From assembly GCA_012934845.2 (NCBI GenBank), contig WNNJ02001072.1:1-64000 (forward strand): a stretch of DNA of 64,000 bases, written 5' to 3'. Source of the stretch: Pomphorhynchus laevis (Eukaryota; Acanthocephala; Palaeacanthocephala; Echinorhynchida; Pomphorhynchidae). Both the position numbers and the translations under genes were made by a program. Shown in pieces: positions 1 to 11,205 of the stretch (position 1 is its first letter; each line of letters begins with the position of its first letter). A model generated the notes under the pieces. It was given only the letters and a program-made list of their open reading frames with translations, was not told where the DNA came from and did no database searches.

Positions 1-63
1 AAAAAAGTGTTTATCTAAGTGTAAAAATTAAATTCTGATAAAATTACATTCGTGTGCCACGTA

Positions 64-2359
64 ATCTGTTTATTAGGCATTATTAATTATCCACACGAGA
101 AAAACAAATTTTTGTTAGAGTTAATTATAACAACGTTTCGGTCAATCACAGTGACCCTTTTCAAGTTGAAAGTTTTCAAACACAAATCGCCTTATATTAC
201 ATAAGTGCGGAAGAAAATGAACATGTTTTCTTAGTCCATAGTGTCGATAGGAATTTTTAAATTGTAATTTGATTTATTTCCATGCATCCTTTCACCACTG
301 CCGTTGATGTGTATAGACTCAAAAATTATCCGTCTATAATAATTTGATTCTTTTGCAAGAATTTTGATATTATCGAATTCAATATTGTGTCCTTTCATGA
401 CAGAATGGTTTAAAACAGCAGATGACATGTCCCCTTTCCTTAGAGCATTACGATGTTCCTTAATTCTAAGGTGTAATGGTCGTTTCGTCTGACCCACGTA
501 TGTAGCTTCACAATCTTTACATTTTATCTCATATACGAGACCTAACGTTTTTTGAGATAAGGGTCTTCGTTTGAACATAGATGCTAGACACGTGCTAGGT
601 GGACAGTAAATTGTAGGACGTGATGTTTGTCGTCTAAGACCATCTTCAAGTTTGTTCAGGCTACGGTTGTCAACGAAAGACGATCGTAAATATATTTTAG
701 TTTTTGCTTGGTCTTTTTTATCATGTGTTGATGCAAAAAATATATTCTTCGACTTTCGATCTGCCTGTGTGATGGCCCATTTGGGAAAGCCACGATTTTT
801 AAGTTTCGACTTAATAATCGAACTCTCAGTCAAACGGGTACATTTCTCTGAGCAAATTTGCAAAGACCTTAGCAACAATGACGATGCTGCGGATATCTTA
901 TATTTGTTTGGTATATGAGTAGACCAGAGGGGAGGATTCCATGTAATATTCGGTTTACGATATACCTCTGTTGTGATGTTATTACCACGTCTAACCAGCA
1001 CATCGAGAAATGCGATCGATTGTTTACTATCTTCGAACTGTACGTGCCATTGAATGGCCGGATCTTTTTCATTAAGTACGTTTCGAAGTGATACCGTATT
1101 TGGACGCGTATTGAAAACCATAAACACATCATCTACATACCGCCAATATGCACATAGGTCTGGCAGTCTATGATATATATCTGTTTCCCATTCATCCATA
1201 TAAATGTTTGCTAAAGTAGGTCCCAGCGGAGAGCCCATTGCAACTCCATCGATTTGATCGAATACGTCGTTCTCAAACATAAACGCTGACTTTTCAGTAC
1301 ACCACAGCAATAGCTCTGTCCACTCAGAAATATTTAGTATCGGATTATCACATTTGTCGGATAAAACTTTCGCAGCAATTTGCACACTAGATCTTAAAGG
1401 GACGTTAGTAAATAATGAATTTACATCCGCTGTTGCGAAGAAACACGTGTTAGCGTTAAAACTCTTGATGTACTTAGCGAATTCTGGGCCATCCTTTATT
1501 CTCGAGAAACTATGAGATTTGCAAACATTTAATATTTTGCTTATCATTTTTGCCAATTTATGTCCGAAACACATATACGATGCAATAATTGGACGGAATG
1601 CTAGGGTTGGTTTGTGCAATTTCGGGAGCAAATAAAGGTATCCAGCTGACGCGCCGGTAGATCTAGCTTCGTTATACTGTTGCTTACTCAACTTGCCTTC
1701 TTTGTGAAGTTTCAACAAAAATTGGTTGAAAGTCTTCTCTCTCTTTGCCGTTGGATCAGCTGATAATTTAACAAACTTGTTACTCGTTAATAATAAGTTC
1801 CCATGCTCTACATAGTCTTTGGTGTTCACTACTGCTAGTGCTCGCCCTTTGTCTGATTTACATATTGTTATGTCTTCATCTCTCATGAGATTTTTCATTG
1901 CCACTCTTTCTGGCTTACTCATTGTTGAATGTAAGAGCTTTGCTTGGCGTCTGCACATAGTTTCATATGTAATAACCGTCCCAAACGATTCATTTGGGAG
2001 GTTACTCAACATAACTTCAGCGTCACAACGCATTTCACATAAACTAGGGATGTGCGTAGGGATAAACTCAGGTCCTCGGTTTAGCAAATCCTCTTCAGTA
2101 TCAGTTAAAATCCTGGAAGATATGTTTATAAAATTCTTATCATGGTTGGTTTGTCGTAAGTTATAGCGTGATAATTGGGATAACTTAGCTTCATGGCGTT
2201 GTATAATAATAATTTTATGTTTTCTCAGTTTGTTGTTAACAAACTCATTTATCCAATTCATATCTTCACTGTATGTACTTCGGACAAGGTTATACCAAAT
2301 ACTGCGCGACTTTGGAAGATGTGCGTTAATTGTTTTACGAGTCTGACGTATACCAAACC
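64..2359 (-). mobile_element. Inverted, 5'-truncated Penelope-like element copy
   Basis: This is the left arm of the inverted pair, on the minus strand. It carries the RT and GIY-YIG part of the element and its 3' untranslated tail (231 down to 64), but lacks the first part of the reading frame that the right copy has. The inner break at 2359/2360 is where it meets the spacer belonging to the other copy. Such truncated partners at the 5' side are a known feature of Penelope insertions and are often called pseudo-LTRs. Confidence 0.9.
231..2261 (-). CDS. PLE reverse transcriptase/GIY-YIG protein, truncated inverted copy
   Basis: A 676-codon open frame, identical in sequence to residues 76-751 of the protein encoded by the right copy. 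The methionine used as its first residue is internal in the full protein, so this is a 5'-truncated frame and probably has no promoter of its own. It keeps all RT motifs and the whole GIY-YIG domain. It ends at the same stop as its partner. Whether it is translated is unknown. Confidence 0.85.
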   Translation of the reverse strand: MNWINEFVNNKLRKHKIIIIQRHEAKLSQLSRYNLRQTNHDKNFINISSRILTDTEEDLLNRGPEFIPTHIPSLCEMRCDAEVMLSNLPNESFGTVITYETMCRRQAKLLHSTMSKPERVAMKNLMRDEDITICKSDKGRALAVVNTKDYVEHGNLLLTSNKFVKLSADPTAKREKTFNQFLLKLHKEGKLSKQQYNEARSTGASAGYLYLLPKLHKPTLAFRPIIASYMCFGHKLAKMISKILNVCKSHSFSRIKDGPEFAKYIKSFNANTCFFATADVNSLFTNVPLRSSVQIAAKVLSDKCDNPILNISEWTELLLWCTEKSAFMFENDVFDQIDGVAMGSPLGPTLANIYMDEWETDIYHRLPDLCAYWRYVDDVFMVFNTRPNTVSLRNVLNEKDPAIQWHVQFEDSKQSIAFLDVLVRRGNNITTEVYRKPNITWNPPLWSTHIPNKYKISAASSLLLRSLQICSEKCTRLTESSIIKSKLKNRGFPKWAITQADRKSKNIFFASTHDKKDQAKTKIYLRSSFVDNRSLNKLEDGLRRQTSRPTIYCPPSTCLASMFKRRPLSQKTLGLVYEIKCKDCEATYVGQTKRPLHLRIKEHRNALRKGDMSSAVLNHSVMKGHNIEFDNIKILAKESNYYRRIIFESIHINGSGERMHGNKSNYNLKIPIDTMD

Positions 2360-2389
2360 AATTTGGAAAAGAAAATTATTAATTGCAAA

Positions 2390-4645
2390 ATGTCAATAGA
2401 ATTTCTTCGTTCATGCCTTAAAGCGAAAGTAATCCCAACTTGTGCAAAAATCAAATCAGGAATCGTTGGTTTTAACAAATCCGAATTGCAAAGAAAATTG
2501 TGCTGTACCATAATGAGGTTTGGTATACGTCAGACACGTAAAACAATTAACGCACATCTTCCAAAGTCGCGCAGTATTTGGTATAACCTTGTCCGAAGTA
2601 CATACAGTGAAGATATGAATTGGATAAATGAGTTTGTTAACAACAAACTGAGAAAACATAAAATTATTATTATACAACGCCATGAAGCTAAGTTATCCCA
2701 ATTATCACGCTATAACTTACGACAAACCAACCATGATAAGAATTTTATAAACATATCTTCCAGGATTTTAACTGATACTGAAGAGGATTTGCTAAACCGA
2801 GGACCTGAGTTTATCCCTACGCACATCCCTAGTTTATGTGAAATGCGTTGTGACGCTGAAGTTATGTTGAGTAACCTCCCAAATGAATCGTTTGGGACGG
2901 TTATTACATATGAAACTATGTGCAGACGCCAAGCAAAGCTCTTACATTCAACAATGAGTAAGCCAGAAAGAGTGGCAATGAAAAATCTCATGAGAGATGA
3001 AGACATAACAATATGTAAATCAGACAAAGGGCGAGCACTAGCAGTAGTGAACACCAAAGACTATGTAGAGCATGGGAACTTATTATTAACGAGTAACAAG
3101 TTTGTTAAATTATCAGCTGATCCAACGGCAAAGAGAGAGAAGACTTTCAACCAATTTTTGTTGAAACTTCACAAAGAAGGCAAGTTGAGTAAGCAACAGT
3201 ATAACGAAGCTAGATCTACCGGCGCGTCAGCTGGATACCTTTATTTGCTCCCGAAATTGCACAAACCAACCCTAGCATTCCGTCCAATTATTGCATCGTA
3301 TATGTGTTTCGGACATAAATTGGCAAAAATGATAAGCAAAATATTAAATGTTTGCAAATCTCATAGTTTCTCGAGAATAAAGGATGGCCCAGAATTCGCT
3401 AAGTACATCAAGAGTTTTAACGCTAACACGTGTTTCTTCGCAACAGCGGATGTAAATTCATTATTTACTAACGTCCCTTTAAGATCTAGTGTGCAAATTG
3501 CTGCGAAAGTTTTATCCGACAAATGTGATAATCCGATACTAAATATTTCTGAGTGGACAGAGCTATTGCTGTGGTGTACTGAAAAGTCAGCGTTTATGTT
3601 TGAGAACGACGTATTCGATCAAATCGATGGAGTTGCAATGGGCTCTCCGCTGGGACCTACTTTAGCAAACATTTATATGGATGAATGGGAAACAGATATA
3701 TATCATAGACTGCCAGACCTATGTGCATATTGGCGGTATGTAGATGATGTGTTTATGGTTTTCAATACGCGTCCAAATACGGTATCACTTCGAAACGTAC
3801 TTAATGAAAAAGATCCGGCCATTCAATGGCACGTACAGTTCGAAGATAGTAAACAATCGATCGCATTTCTCGATGTGCTGGTTAGACGTGGTAATAACAT
3901 CACAACAGAGGTATATCGTAAACCGAATATTACATGGAATCCTCCCCTCTGGTCTACTCATATACCAAACAAATATAAGATATCCGCAGCATCGTCATTG
4001 TTGCTAAGGTCTTTGCAAATTTGCTCAGAGAAATGTACCCGTTTGACTGAGAGTTCGATTATTAAGTCGAAACTTAAAAATCGTGGCTTTCCCAAATGGG
4101 CCATCACACAGGCAGATCGAAAGTCGAAGAATATATTTTTTGCATCAACACATGATAAAAAAGACCAAGCAAAAACTAAAATATATTTACGATCGTCTTT
4201 CGTTGACAACCGTAGCCTGAACAAACTTGAAGATGGTCTTAGACGACAAACATCACGTCCTACAATTTACTGTCCACCTAGCACGTGTCTAGCATCTATG
4301 TTCAAACGAAGACCCTTATCTCAAAAAACGTTAGGTCTCGTATATGAGATAAAATGTAAAGATTGTGAAGCTACATACGTGGGTCAGACGAAACGACCAT
4401 TACACCTTAGAATTAAGGAACATCGTAATGCTCTAAGGAAAGGGGACATGTCATCTGCTGTTTTAAACCATTCTGTCATGAAAGGACACAATATTGAATT
4501 CGATAATATCAAAATTCTTGCAAAAGAATCAAATTATTATAGACGGATAATTTTTGAGTCTATACACATCAACGGCAGTGGTGAAAGGATGCATGGAAAT
4601 AAATCAAATTATAATTTAAAAATTCCTATCGACACTATGGACTAA
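2390..4645 (+). CDS. PLE reverse transcriptase with GIY-YIG endonuclease
   Basis: A 751-residue protein that copies element RNA and nicks target DNA. The start at 2390 (MSIEFLRSC) is preferred over an upstream in-frame ATG at 2330, which lies in the neighbouring inverted arm. Visible in order: an N-terminal basic region; RT fingers around LPKLHKPTLAFRPIIAS; motif A ATADVNSLFTNVP; motif B DGVAMGSPLGPTLAN; motif C YWRYVDDVF; motif E VYRKPNITW; then a linker and a C-terminal GIY-YIG domain with CKDC, TYVGQTKR, IKEHRNA, GH and a glutamate in RIIFESIHI. Domain order and catalytic residues match endonuclease-bearing Penelope-like elements. No inactivating lesion is obvious. Its codon use is less AT-biased than the surrounding DNA. 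Confidence 0.95.
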   Translation: MSIEFLRSCLKAKVIPTCAKIKSGIVGFNKSELQRKLCCTIMRFGIRQTRKTINAHLPKSRSIWYNLVRSTYSEDMNWINEFVNNKLRKHKIIIIQRHEAKLSQLSRYNLRQTNHDKNFINISSRILTDTEEDLLNRGPEFIPTHIPSLCEMRCDAEVMLSNLPNESFGTVITYETMCRRQAKLLHSTMSKPERVAMKNLMRDEDITICKSDKGRALAVVNTKDYVEHGNLLLTSNKFVKLSADPTAKREKTFNQFLLKLHKEGKLSKQQYNEARSTGASAGYLYLLPKLHKPTLAFRPIIASYMCFGHKLAKMISKILNVCKSHSFSRIKDGPEFAKYIKSFNANTCFFATADVNSLFTNVPLRSSVQIAAKVLSDKCDNPILNISEWTELLLWCTEKSAFMFENDVFDQIDGVAMGSPLGPTLANIYMDEWETDIYHRLPDLCAYWRYVDDVFMVFNTRPNTVSLRNVLNEKDPAIQWHVQFEDSKQSIAFLDVLVRRGNNITTEVYRKPNITWNPPLWSTHIPNKYKISAASSLLLRSLQICSEKCTRLTESSIIKSKLKNRGFPKWAITQADRKSKNIFFASTHDKKDQAKTKIYLRSSFVDNRSLNKLEDGLRRQTSRPTIYCPPSTCLASMFKRRPLSQKTLGLVYEIKCKDCEATYVGQTKRPLHLRIKEHRNALRKGDMSSAVLNHSVMKGHNIEFDNIKILAKESNYYRRIIFESIHINGSGERMHGNKSNYNLKIPIDTMD

Positions 4646-4710
4646 GAAAACATGTTCATTTTCTTCCGCACTTATGTAATATAAGGCGATTTGTGTTTGA
4701 AAACTTTCAA

Positions 4711-4742
4711 CTTGAAAAGGGTCACTGTGATTGACCGAAACG
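4711..4742 (+). ncRNA. Hammerhead-like stem in PLE 3' tail (weak)
   Basis: Just past the stop codon lies a stem GGTCA/TGACC closed by the loop CTGTGAT and followed directly by GAAAC. That is how stem II and the GAAA box of a hammerhead ribozyme sit, and hammerheads are known in PLE terminal regions. The CTGATGA core is not intact here (CTTGAAA in its place), and I cannot pair a convincing stem I, so this may be a degenerate or non-catalytic version. The same sequence is present on the minus strand at 134-165 in the inverted arm. Confidence 0.3.
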
Positions 4743-6481
4743 TTGTTATAATTAACTCTAACAAAAATTTGTTTTTCTCGTGTGGATAATTAATAATGCC
4801 TAATAAACAGATAAATAATTATATTATTATAATATAATTATCCTTTAATTATAAAAATAATGATTAAACATATTAATCTGCATATATATAACGTGAAATA
4901 ATGAAAATAATATATATAATGTAATAATCTTATATATTATTGATGTAATAATATTTTTAGTTATAAAAATTAATGGTCAAACACATTAATCTGCTTATCT
5001 TTATCTACTGAAAGTATAATTTCAGTAGATATAAAATTATCTATATGAAAGTATAAACGCAGTTGCTCTTTGCAAGAATTTTTTACTATTTTTTCTACAA
5101 AGAGGCTTAAGCGTTTAGCTGAAATATTTAAATAAATAATTTATTTTATTTCATCAATCCCGTGTTGGTTATCAAACTATATGCCAGTTAAAATAGTCAG
5201 TTGGCACATATATGCAATTCTTAATGATTTGAAATTAATAAAAGCTAAGATATTACAGAAATATATTTTCTATTCTAAAATCTAAGTTTCAAAATTAACA
5301 GCTACTTTGTTCATATTTCAAATTTAACATAAAAACTATATAATGCTTATATAACCGATTTACGGGATATTAAGTGACGATATATTGTAACTTAATATTA
5401 TATATGTCCTTACTGCTCTTTGATATTGCTTGATTTCGTACATATGATAAATTAAATATTTAACGGATAATTTTAAATATAATTCAACAATATCAGCGAT
5501 ATTCGATGCAGATATAGTTTTGTCGAGGAATATATGATAAAATCAAATTTTTTAATTGCTAACTATAAATTTGTTGTCCAGCAACGATACATAAAATAGA
5601 CGATGCGATGTCAAAAATAACTACATTTTAATAACGAACAAATATTTTTCAGATTGAGTGACAACAGCGATTAAAATTGTACCATTAATATGAATATATT
5701 AATAAATCATTTATTCACTCCCATGTTTTAATTTTTGATTGAGCAAGTTTATTAAAGCAAACTGAACTGCTATAAAATAAAACTATAAAAAATGATCTTA
5801 ATTCTAGATCACACTTTATAAATGTCGCTTACAAATGGTCTCGGATGTGTGTATGTAGAAACGGACCGACATAATGTCATATTGTATGTATCTCGTAACA
5901 AGTGAATTCAAAATACAGATACATCGATATTTATTTATCGAATATAAAACGGTTATGCTTTAAAAGATATTTTCTTTAGTAAAATCAACTATTAATTTTA
6001 TTTATTTAATTAAAGAAATAATTAATTATATAAGTATTATTAAAAATTTTATATTTAATAAAATAATTAATTAATTTAGCAATTTTTATAATGATTTACA
6101 AACGAAATATAAAATAATGCATTTAGTAATTTTATTTAAAGTAACTTTAAAATAAGTGAAGTATTATTCTTGTCTTCTTGTCCATACTATTCACAAAGCC
6201 TCAAATGAATTTAATTTGGTAAAATAACTCTATATGCAATAATTTAATACATAAAAGATATAATTTAATACAATATATAAATTTGACAAAAATATATACA
6301 GCATTAAAACTATTGTCTTGATTATAACAAATTACTTACAATAATTATGTTTACTCAAATAAAAAACTATTGTCTAATATGTAGTGCTTTATCTTACAGA
6401 TAAGAATTATATTAGTTTATTAGTCTATATATAAAAAGCTGCTGTCGGTAATTAACTGGACTACGGTAGCGCTCATCAGTA

Positions 6482-6594
6482 GTTGGATCCTTTAAAGGAT
6501 TCGGCATATGTATCATTGAGATTGCATCAAAGATTCTTGGTAACAACGGTCCAGTGACAATGATACATATGTCGAATCCTTTGAAGGATCCAAC
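6482..6594. repeat. Imperfect inverted repeat, ~37-bp arms
   Basis: The arm starting GTTGGATCCTTTAAAGGATT at about 6482 is repeated in reverse complement at about 6557-6594, with a few mismatches and a spacer of about 40 bp. It could be a small foldback element or the ends of a larger decayed one. Nothing coding lies between. Confidence 0.6.
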
Positions 6595-8456
6595 GAATGA
6601 CGTGATGAAGCAACAAATAAATCGCTTGATATGGATAGAGATGATCTGATAAGCAAGTTTCCAGTTTACGAGCTCTTTGAATAAGTCCTTTTTATTTTCT
6701 TGTCTCCGCGAGCTGTTTATTATATTTTACTTGTCTAAATGTTTGACCAAGATGCGATTATCACAGACGGTGGTATTCTACCTTTGCTATATATAATGAC
6801 CTAAATATGAATTCTTTTACTTTACTAAACATTAACTTTTCATTTATATAGTTTTGCTTTTAATCAGTAATTTTTTTATAAATAAATTTATTAATTGGCA
6901 AACGAATCACTATTCAGGTGCAATAACGACAAGTCATATTCCTTCACATATGTAGTGTGATCAATTGATAGTAAATTTTTATGGGTTTTACAATCAAAAT
7001 ATGTGTAAACCCGATCTAAATTAGCACATTGCAAAAAAACCTAAACGTTATTTTGGAATATTTATCTAAAAACTTAAATTTTAGCGTAGATGGGCAGGTA
7101 TCGAAATCGAACGAGCCTACAAAATTATCCCATTAAAAATAAACGAAAAAACACATTCACTTGTATCGATTACAATGGAAGTTGACGTTTGTGGTAAATG
7201 CAGGTATTGTTTTTATTTTTGTCGAAACGCGTACATTTTTGATTTCGTATTTCCTTTTACATAGAAAACTTCCAAAGTATTTAACTTTTTATTTTAAATT
7301 AAATGTATTTCTTATAATATACATAAATGAAAACAGTTTCATTACTAATTAAATTATTATTACTAATTTCATTTGAAACTGTAGAATCATCAAACGAGTC
7401 AGAGATAAATAAAAGTATATCAATTTCACACTTTTTTGTCGTCATAACAATTCAAATGGCTAAAATATGTATTTCCAATTAAGTTATTCAAAATATAGCT
7501 ATCTTTATAATATGACTCAGAACAAGAAACTCTTCATAGATAACTGAGTTTCGAATCTTATCGATAACTGAAAATCGCTTATTTTGGACCACTTGCTCGA
7601 TATTTTATTGGTTTAGTATTTTTATAAAGTTCATAGCCGTAGATTATTTAGGTAAGAAATCAGTCGATAAATTGTGAGTTTTGCCTTATGATTTAACCCG
7701 TAACAATAACGAATTTTCACTATATATTCATAACTGCTTAAGCCAAACTAATCCTTCTGTTGATCTTTTACCGTTCGTTTGTCATTTGATCATAAGTAGA
7801 TCTAATATTTGTTGAAAATTTTCACCATTTAGAAGAAAAACAAACGCCAACTGTCAAATCAAACTTTTAAGTGACGGAAACCCATTCAAGCCAAGAATAA
7901 TCTTGTCGATATAATGTTCACGTAATTATGAACAAGCTATTCGTCAATTGACATCATTTACTATATCCAACGTTAATTGACCGATTTCCTGCACAGAACA
8001 CAATCACAACTCATTAAAAAACTAAATTCCTGAACATAAACGTTTGCGAAGTTTAGCTCGAAGTACATGGTTGAGCTCATCTTTAAAGCACATAATATGC
8101 TGAATTAGCTACTTTAAGCGCTTTCATTGCTTAATGAGATGGTAAAGTGTTGATTTGTAATTTACGATCAGAACACAGCCCGCATATCCCCTTGATTTCG
8201 TTAGTATATTCGATCAAGATATCTTAATGTAAAAGTTTAAAATATACCTTTTTATACGTAAGTATCGAATTATTTGTTTGTAAGACTTAAAAACAATATC
8301 AATTATTGTACTAGTTAAACACACTATCAAAAGGTTTTAAGATAGGGTACACAATCTCAATTCGCCAATTGAAAAGAACCGCCACCATTTTTAACGCAAC
8401 CCTGAATTTAAGTGGTGACCATGTCAATCCAACAATGAGAGCCTTTATAATATAAA

Positions 8457-8605
8457 TCAGATTAGATAACTGAGTCTACGTATTTTATACGATAAATAAA
8501 TATAAAGATAAATAATAAATAATTATAAAAGCTCTTAATAAAGATTATGGGAGTATCTAACATTAATCAGATCAGATAACTGAGTCTACGTATTTTATAC
8601 TATAA
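8457..8605 (-). repeat. Two tandem ends of the dispersed repeat
   Basis: The sequence GATAACTGAGTCTACGTATT occurs twice about 107 bp apart (near 8467 and 8576). It is the reverse complement of the conserved end TACGTAGACTCAGTTAGCTG of the dispersed ~0.45-kb family found throughout the window. The intervening AT-rich stretch is also partly duplicated. Confidence 0.6.
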
Positions 8606-9065
8606 AATGAAAATAAAGATATATAAATGATAAATAATTATATAATTATAAATTTATAATCAATGTCAAATTTTATTATCAGCAGACCGTCAATTCTAAT
8701 TAATCGATTAAAACCGATTTTTAAAATTCTTTCAGCTCATTCCAAAGAATCGTTTTCTAAATATGTAACTTTCCCATCATGTGTGTTTATGATATTCATA
8801 AACTGCTGATTCCAGAAGACTGTGTTGCTTTTCGCTTCCTGACACGAAAACTCTAAATTGCCTCTAAAACATCATAGCAGCTGAATTATAATGTCCACAA
8901 GTTGACACTCATTGACAATTAAGAAATCCAACTTCTTTGTCAGATTTTAATTAATTATTCTGACAATAAAACTCTGAACGATCCTTTCCACTACAAAGGT
9001 ATAGTTTTATTATCTATATAATAAAACTATACCTAAATTCTCTATTTTTTATCTGTTAATTCAAT

Positions 9066-9490
9066 TTTATCATGATGGTTTAGTTTTTGTTAGATAGGCG
9101 TTATAATGATTATAACATATATATGTATATCTTTTTCCGAATATAAGATTAATTAATTTTACTAACGCTTCTTTAATATCTACTAAATCTAGATTTGTAT
9201 AAAGCGTACTAAAATCGTATGTATTTATGTTTTGAAAATTTATTCCTTTTGTCTGTTCTAAAAGTTCTTTTGTAGAATTAAAACTGAAATAGTGTTTTAT
9301 ACCAGTATTAATTTCGATTACCTTGCAATATTTTTTAAAATGTGATTTAATTACTTTAAGTATTTTATTCATATAAACAGAAAGTGGTTTTAATGTACAT
9401 TTTAAGATAAAATTAAATTTGATTCTATTATTTCTTTACTTTTAGAATTTATTAAAAGTCTACCTTTTAGTCTATATTTGTTATTGTTAT
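9066..9490 (-). mobile_element. Fragment of a second PLE family (RT)
   Basis: On the minus strand the translation contains an open stretch with [20 protein letters not shown], a PLE-type RT motif A region, preceded by [12 protein letters not shown]. The same protein sequence recurs near 28.6, 29.1 and 30.1 kb, so this is one copy of an abundant, decayed family distinct from the element at 1-4.8 kb. It is broken. Confidence 0.8.
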
Positions 9491-9568
9491 CATTAACATT
9501 TATTGTCCGATTATAGCATTTCATAATCGAATGTTATAATAACTATTATAATAGTATAGCGCAATAAA

Positions 9569-9951
9569 ACAATAAAAGATACTAATGCCATTATAGAAAT
9601 TGATGTTTTTCACTCACTTGCAATTGAATTGGCTGTGGGGCTCAGATCCCACCGGACCTGAGGCCGTGAAGAGAGAAGACTTCACAGTTGTTAATAGCGA
9701 TAAACCTCTGATTTGACTTGTCTTTTTAACTGACATTGACATTATTTATTTACTCTACTCTATGTATCATTTTATTAAGAACATCTTTATTACTAAAAAA
9801 AATAAGAATCTTTATTATCTTCAGATGTTTGTAACTTCATTTTCTGAAGATGCTAACATTTTTTATTCAAAAAAATGAAATTGAAAAAGTTAAATTTAAG
9901 AATTAAATAAAATTATTAAATATATTAATAATCTATTAATAGATTTAATAA
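9569..9951 (+). repeat. Left arm of 383-bp inverted repeat flanking PLE remnant
   Basis: Positions 9569-9951 match the reverse complement of 10823-11205 with only a few differences (paired positions sum to about 20774). The arms enclose a GIY-YIG remnant of the second PLE family. Inverted terminal arms are one of the arrangements known for Penelope insertions. The arm contains a GC-richer core (GGGGCTCAGATCCC, CTGAGGCC) that also appears near 59.9 kb. Confidence 0.85.
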
Positions 9952-10139
9952 TAAAAAAGCATTTCAATATGCGTTAATTAATGAAATAAACTACCAAATC
10001 ATCCTTCAGAAAAAGCATTTTCTGAAGGATGATTTCCTTCCGAAAATTAGTTAAAATTTTCTGAATTACCAGAAATTTTTTACCTAAAAATTACCTGAAA
10101 TTTTCTGAAGATACTAACAGAAATTAGAGAAATATCAAA

Positions 10140-10770
10140 AATAATTTCTAAATTTAAACTAAGATTACAATAGCGCTACTTAGGCCATTTTTGAGTGTGT
10201 ATTTGTGTTGTTTTAATCTAGTCTCTAATGGTTGTCCAGTTTGACTCATATATATTTTATCGCATTCTAAACATGAAATTTTATAAACAACTCCATCATT
10301 ATCATGTTTGGGTTTCTTTTTCAAAATGTTGTGTAACTTCGGTATTTTACTATTATACAAAACAAAATTTAAAGTACTTATTGTTTTATTGTTCGAAACA
10401 AATCTTTTGTAATTAATATTCCAAAAGTTATTTATTAATGGTAATCCTATGTATTTCTTTTCTCGTTATGGGCAAAAAAAACCACTTGTTTATCTTTTGT
10501 GGTACTTTTGTAGAAAGCCTTTTTATTTGCCCATGATGGAAAACCGTTTTTATTTAATAGAATTCTAATTATCTTATTATCTGTTTCAAGCTCATTTATA
10601 TCGGAAACAATCACCTTACTTCGTAAAAGCAAAGAATTGGCCGCAGATATTTTCCAATACGCTGGGACATTGGTATTCCGCCAAACAATATTTAAATTAT
10701 TAAAATTTTGATAATAAACGGATGTTTGTAAAATATCATTTGATCTTCTACTAACGACGACATCTAAAAA
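10140..10770 (-). mobile_element. Second-family PLE remnant with GIY-YIG domain
   Basis: On the minus strand, pieces read as an RT-to-nuclease linker (NKNGFPSWANKKAF) and a GIY-YIG start (GVVYKISCLECDKIYMSQTG, then LETRLKQHK). The C-x2-C pair followed by Y-x-tyrosine/QTG spacing is that of PLE endonucleases. It sits between the 383-bp inverted arms. It is broken. Confidence 0.8.
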
Positions 10771-10822
10771 TGTTAATAGATTAATAAATTAATAGATTAA
10801 ATAGATTAAATCTGTAAATAGA

Positions 10823-11205
10823 TTATTAAATCTATTAATAGATTATTAATATATTTAATAATTTCATTTAATTCTTAAATTTAACTTTTTCAATTTCATT
10901 TTTTTGAATAAAAAATGTTAGCATCTTCAGAAAATGAAGTTACAAACATTTGAAGATAATAAAGATTATTATTTTTTTTAGTAATAAAGATGTTCTTAAT
11001 AAAATGATACATAGAGTAGAGTAAATAAATAATGTCAATGTCAGTTAAAAAGACAAGTCAAATCAGAGGTTTATCGCTATTAACAACTGTGAAGTCTTCT
11101 CTCTTCACGGCCTCAGGTCCGGTGGGATCTGAGCCCCACAGCCAATTCAATTGCAAGTGAGTGAAAAACATCAATTTCTATAATGGCATTAGTATCTTTT
11201 ATTGT
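10823..11205 (-). repeat. Right arm of 383-bp inverted repeat
   Basis: Reverse complement of 9569-9951. The arms look similar enough that they either arose together or were homogenised. No coding potential is visible in the arm itself. Confidence 0.85.

Larger units (their letters stand above)
64..4812. repeat. 4.7-kb inverted repeat made of two PLE copies
   Basis: Positions 64-2359 are the reverse complement of 2517-4812 (each pair of positions sums to 4876), leaving a single-copy spacer of about 157 bp at 2360-2516. I saw one mismatch near the inner edge (around 2340) and the two encoded proteins agree over all 676 shared residues, so the arms look almost identical. Penelope-like elements are known to insert with a partial second copy attached in direct or inverted orientation, and this fits the inverted case. 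The identity implies a very recent insertion or ongoing homogenisation. A long near-perfect palindrome is also prone to assembly error. Confidence 0.93.
2360..4812 (+). mobile_element. Penelope-like element, apparently whole copy
   Basis: The right copy holds the spacer, the complete reading frame (2390-4645) and a 167-bp 3' tail ending at about 4812, where similarity with the inverted arm stops. The family is an endonuclease-bearing PLE: RT with YVDD, followed by a GIY-YIG nuclease, without capsid or envelope genes. The near-perfect match between arms and the open frame suggest a young, possibly active element. I did not find a clear target-site duplication. Confidence 0.88.
4813..9060. other. 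AT-rich DNA without recognised genes
   Basis: About 4.2 kb downstream of the PLE. I read both strands for NSF N-terminal exons (the gene starting at 12.4 kb lacks its first ~110 residues here) and found no convincing one. Contents I can name are the inverted repeat near 6.5 kb and dispersed-repeat ends near 8.5 kb. Open frames in this stretch are short, AT-driven and resemble nothing I recognise. It may be a long NSF intron or intergenic DNA. Confidence 0.4.

Noticed and set aside
652-1132. Plus- and minus-strand frames inside the PLE copies (also 1819-2166, 2710-3057, 3744-4224)
   Set aside because: They overlap the RT/GIY-YIG frame on the opposite strand or another frame, occur identically in both copies, and show no motif.
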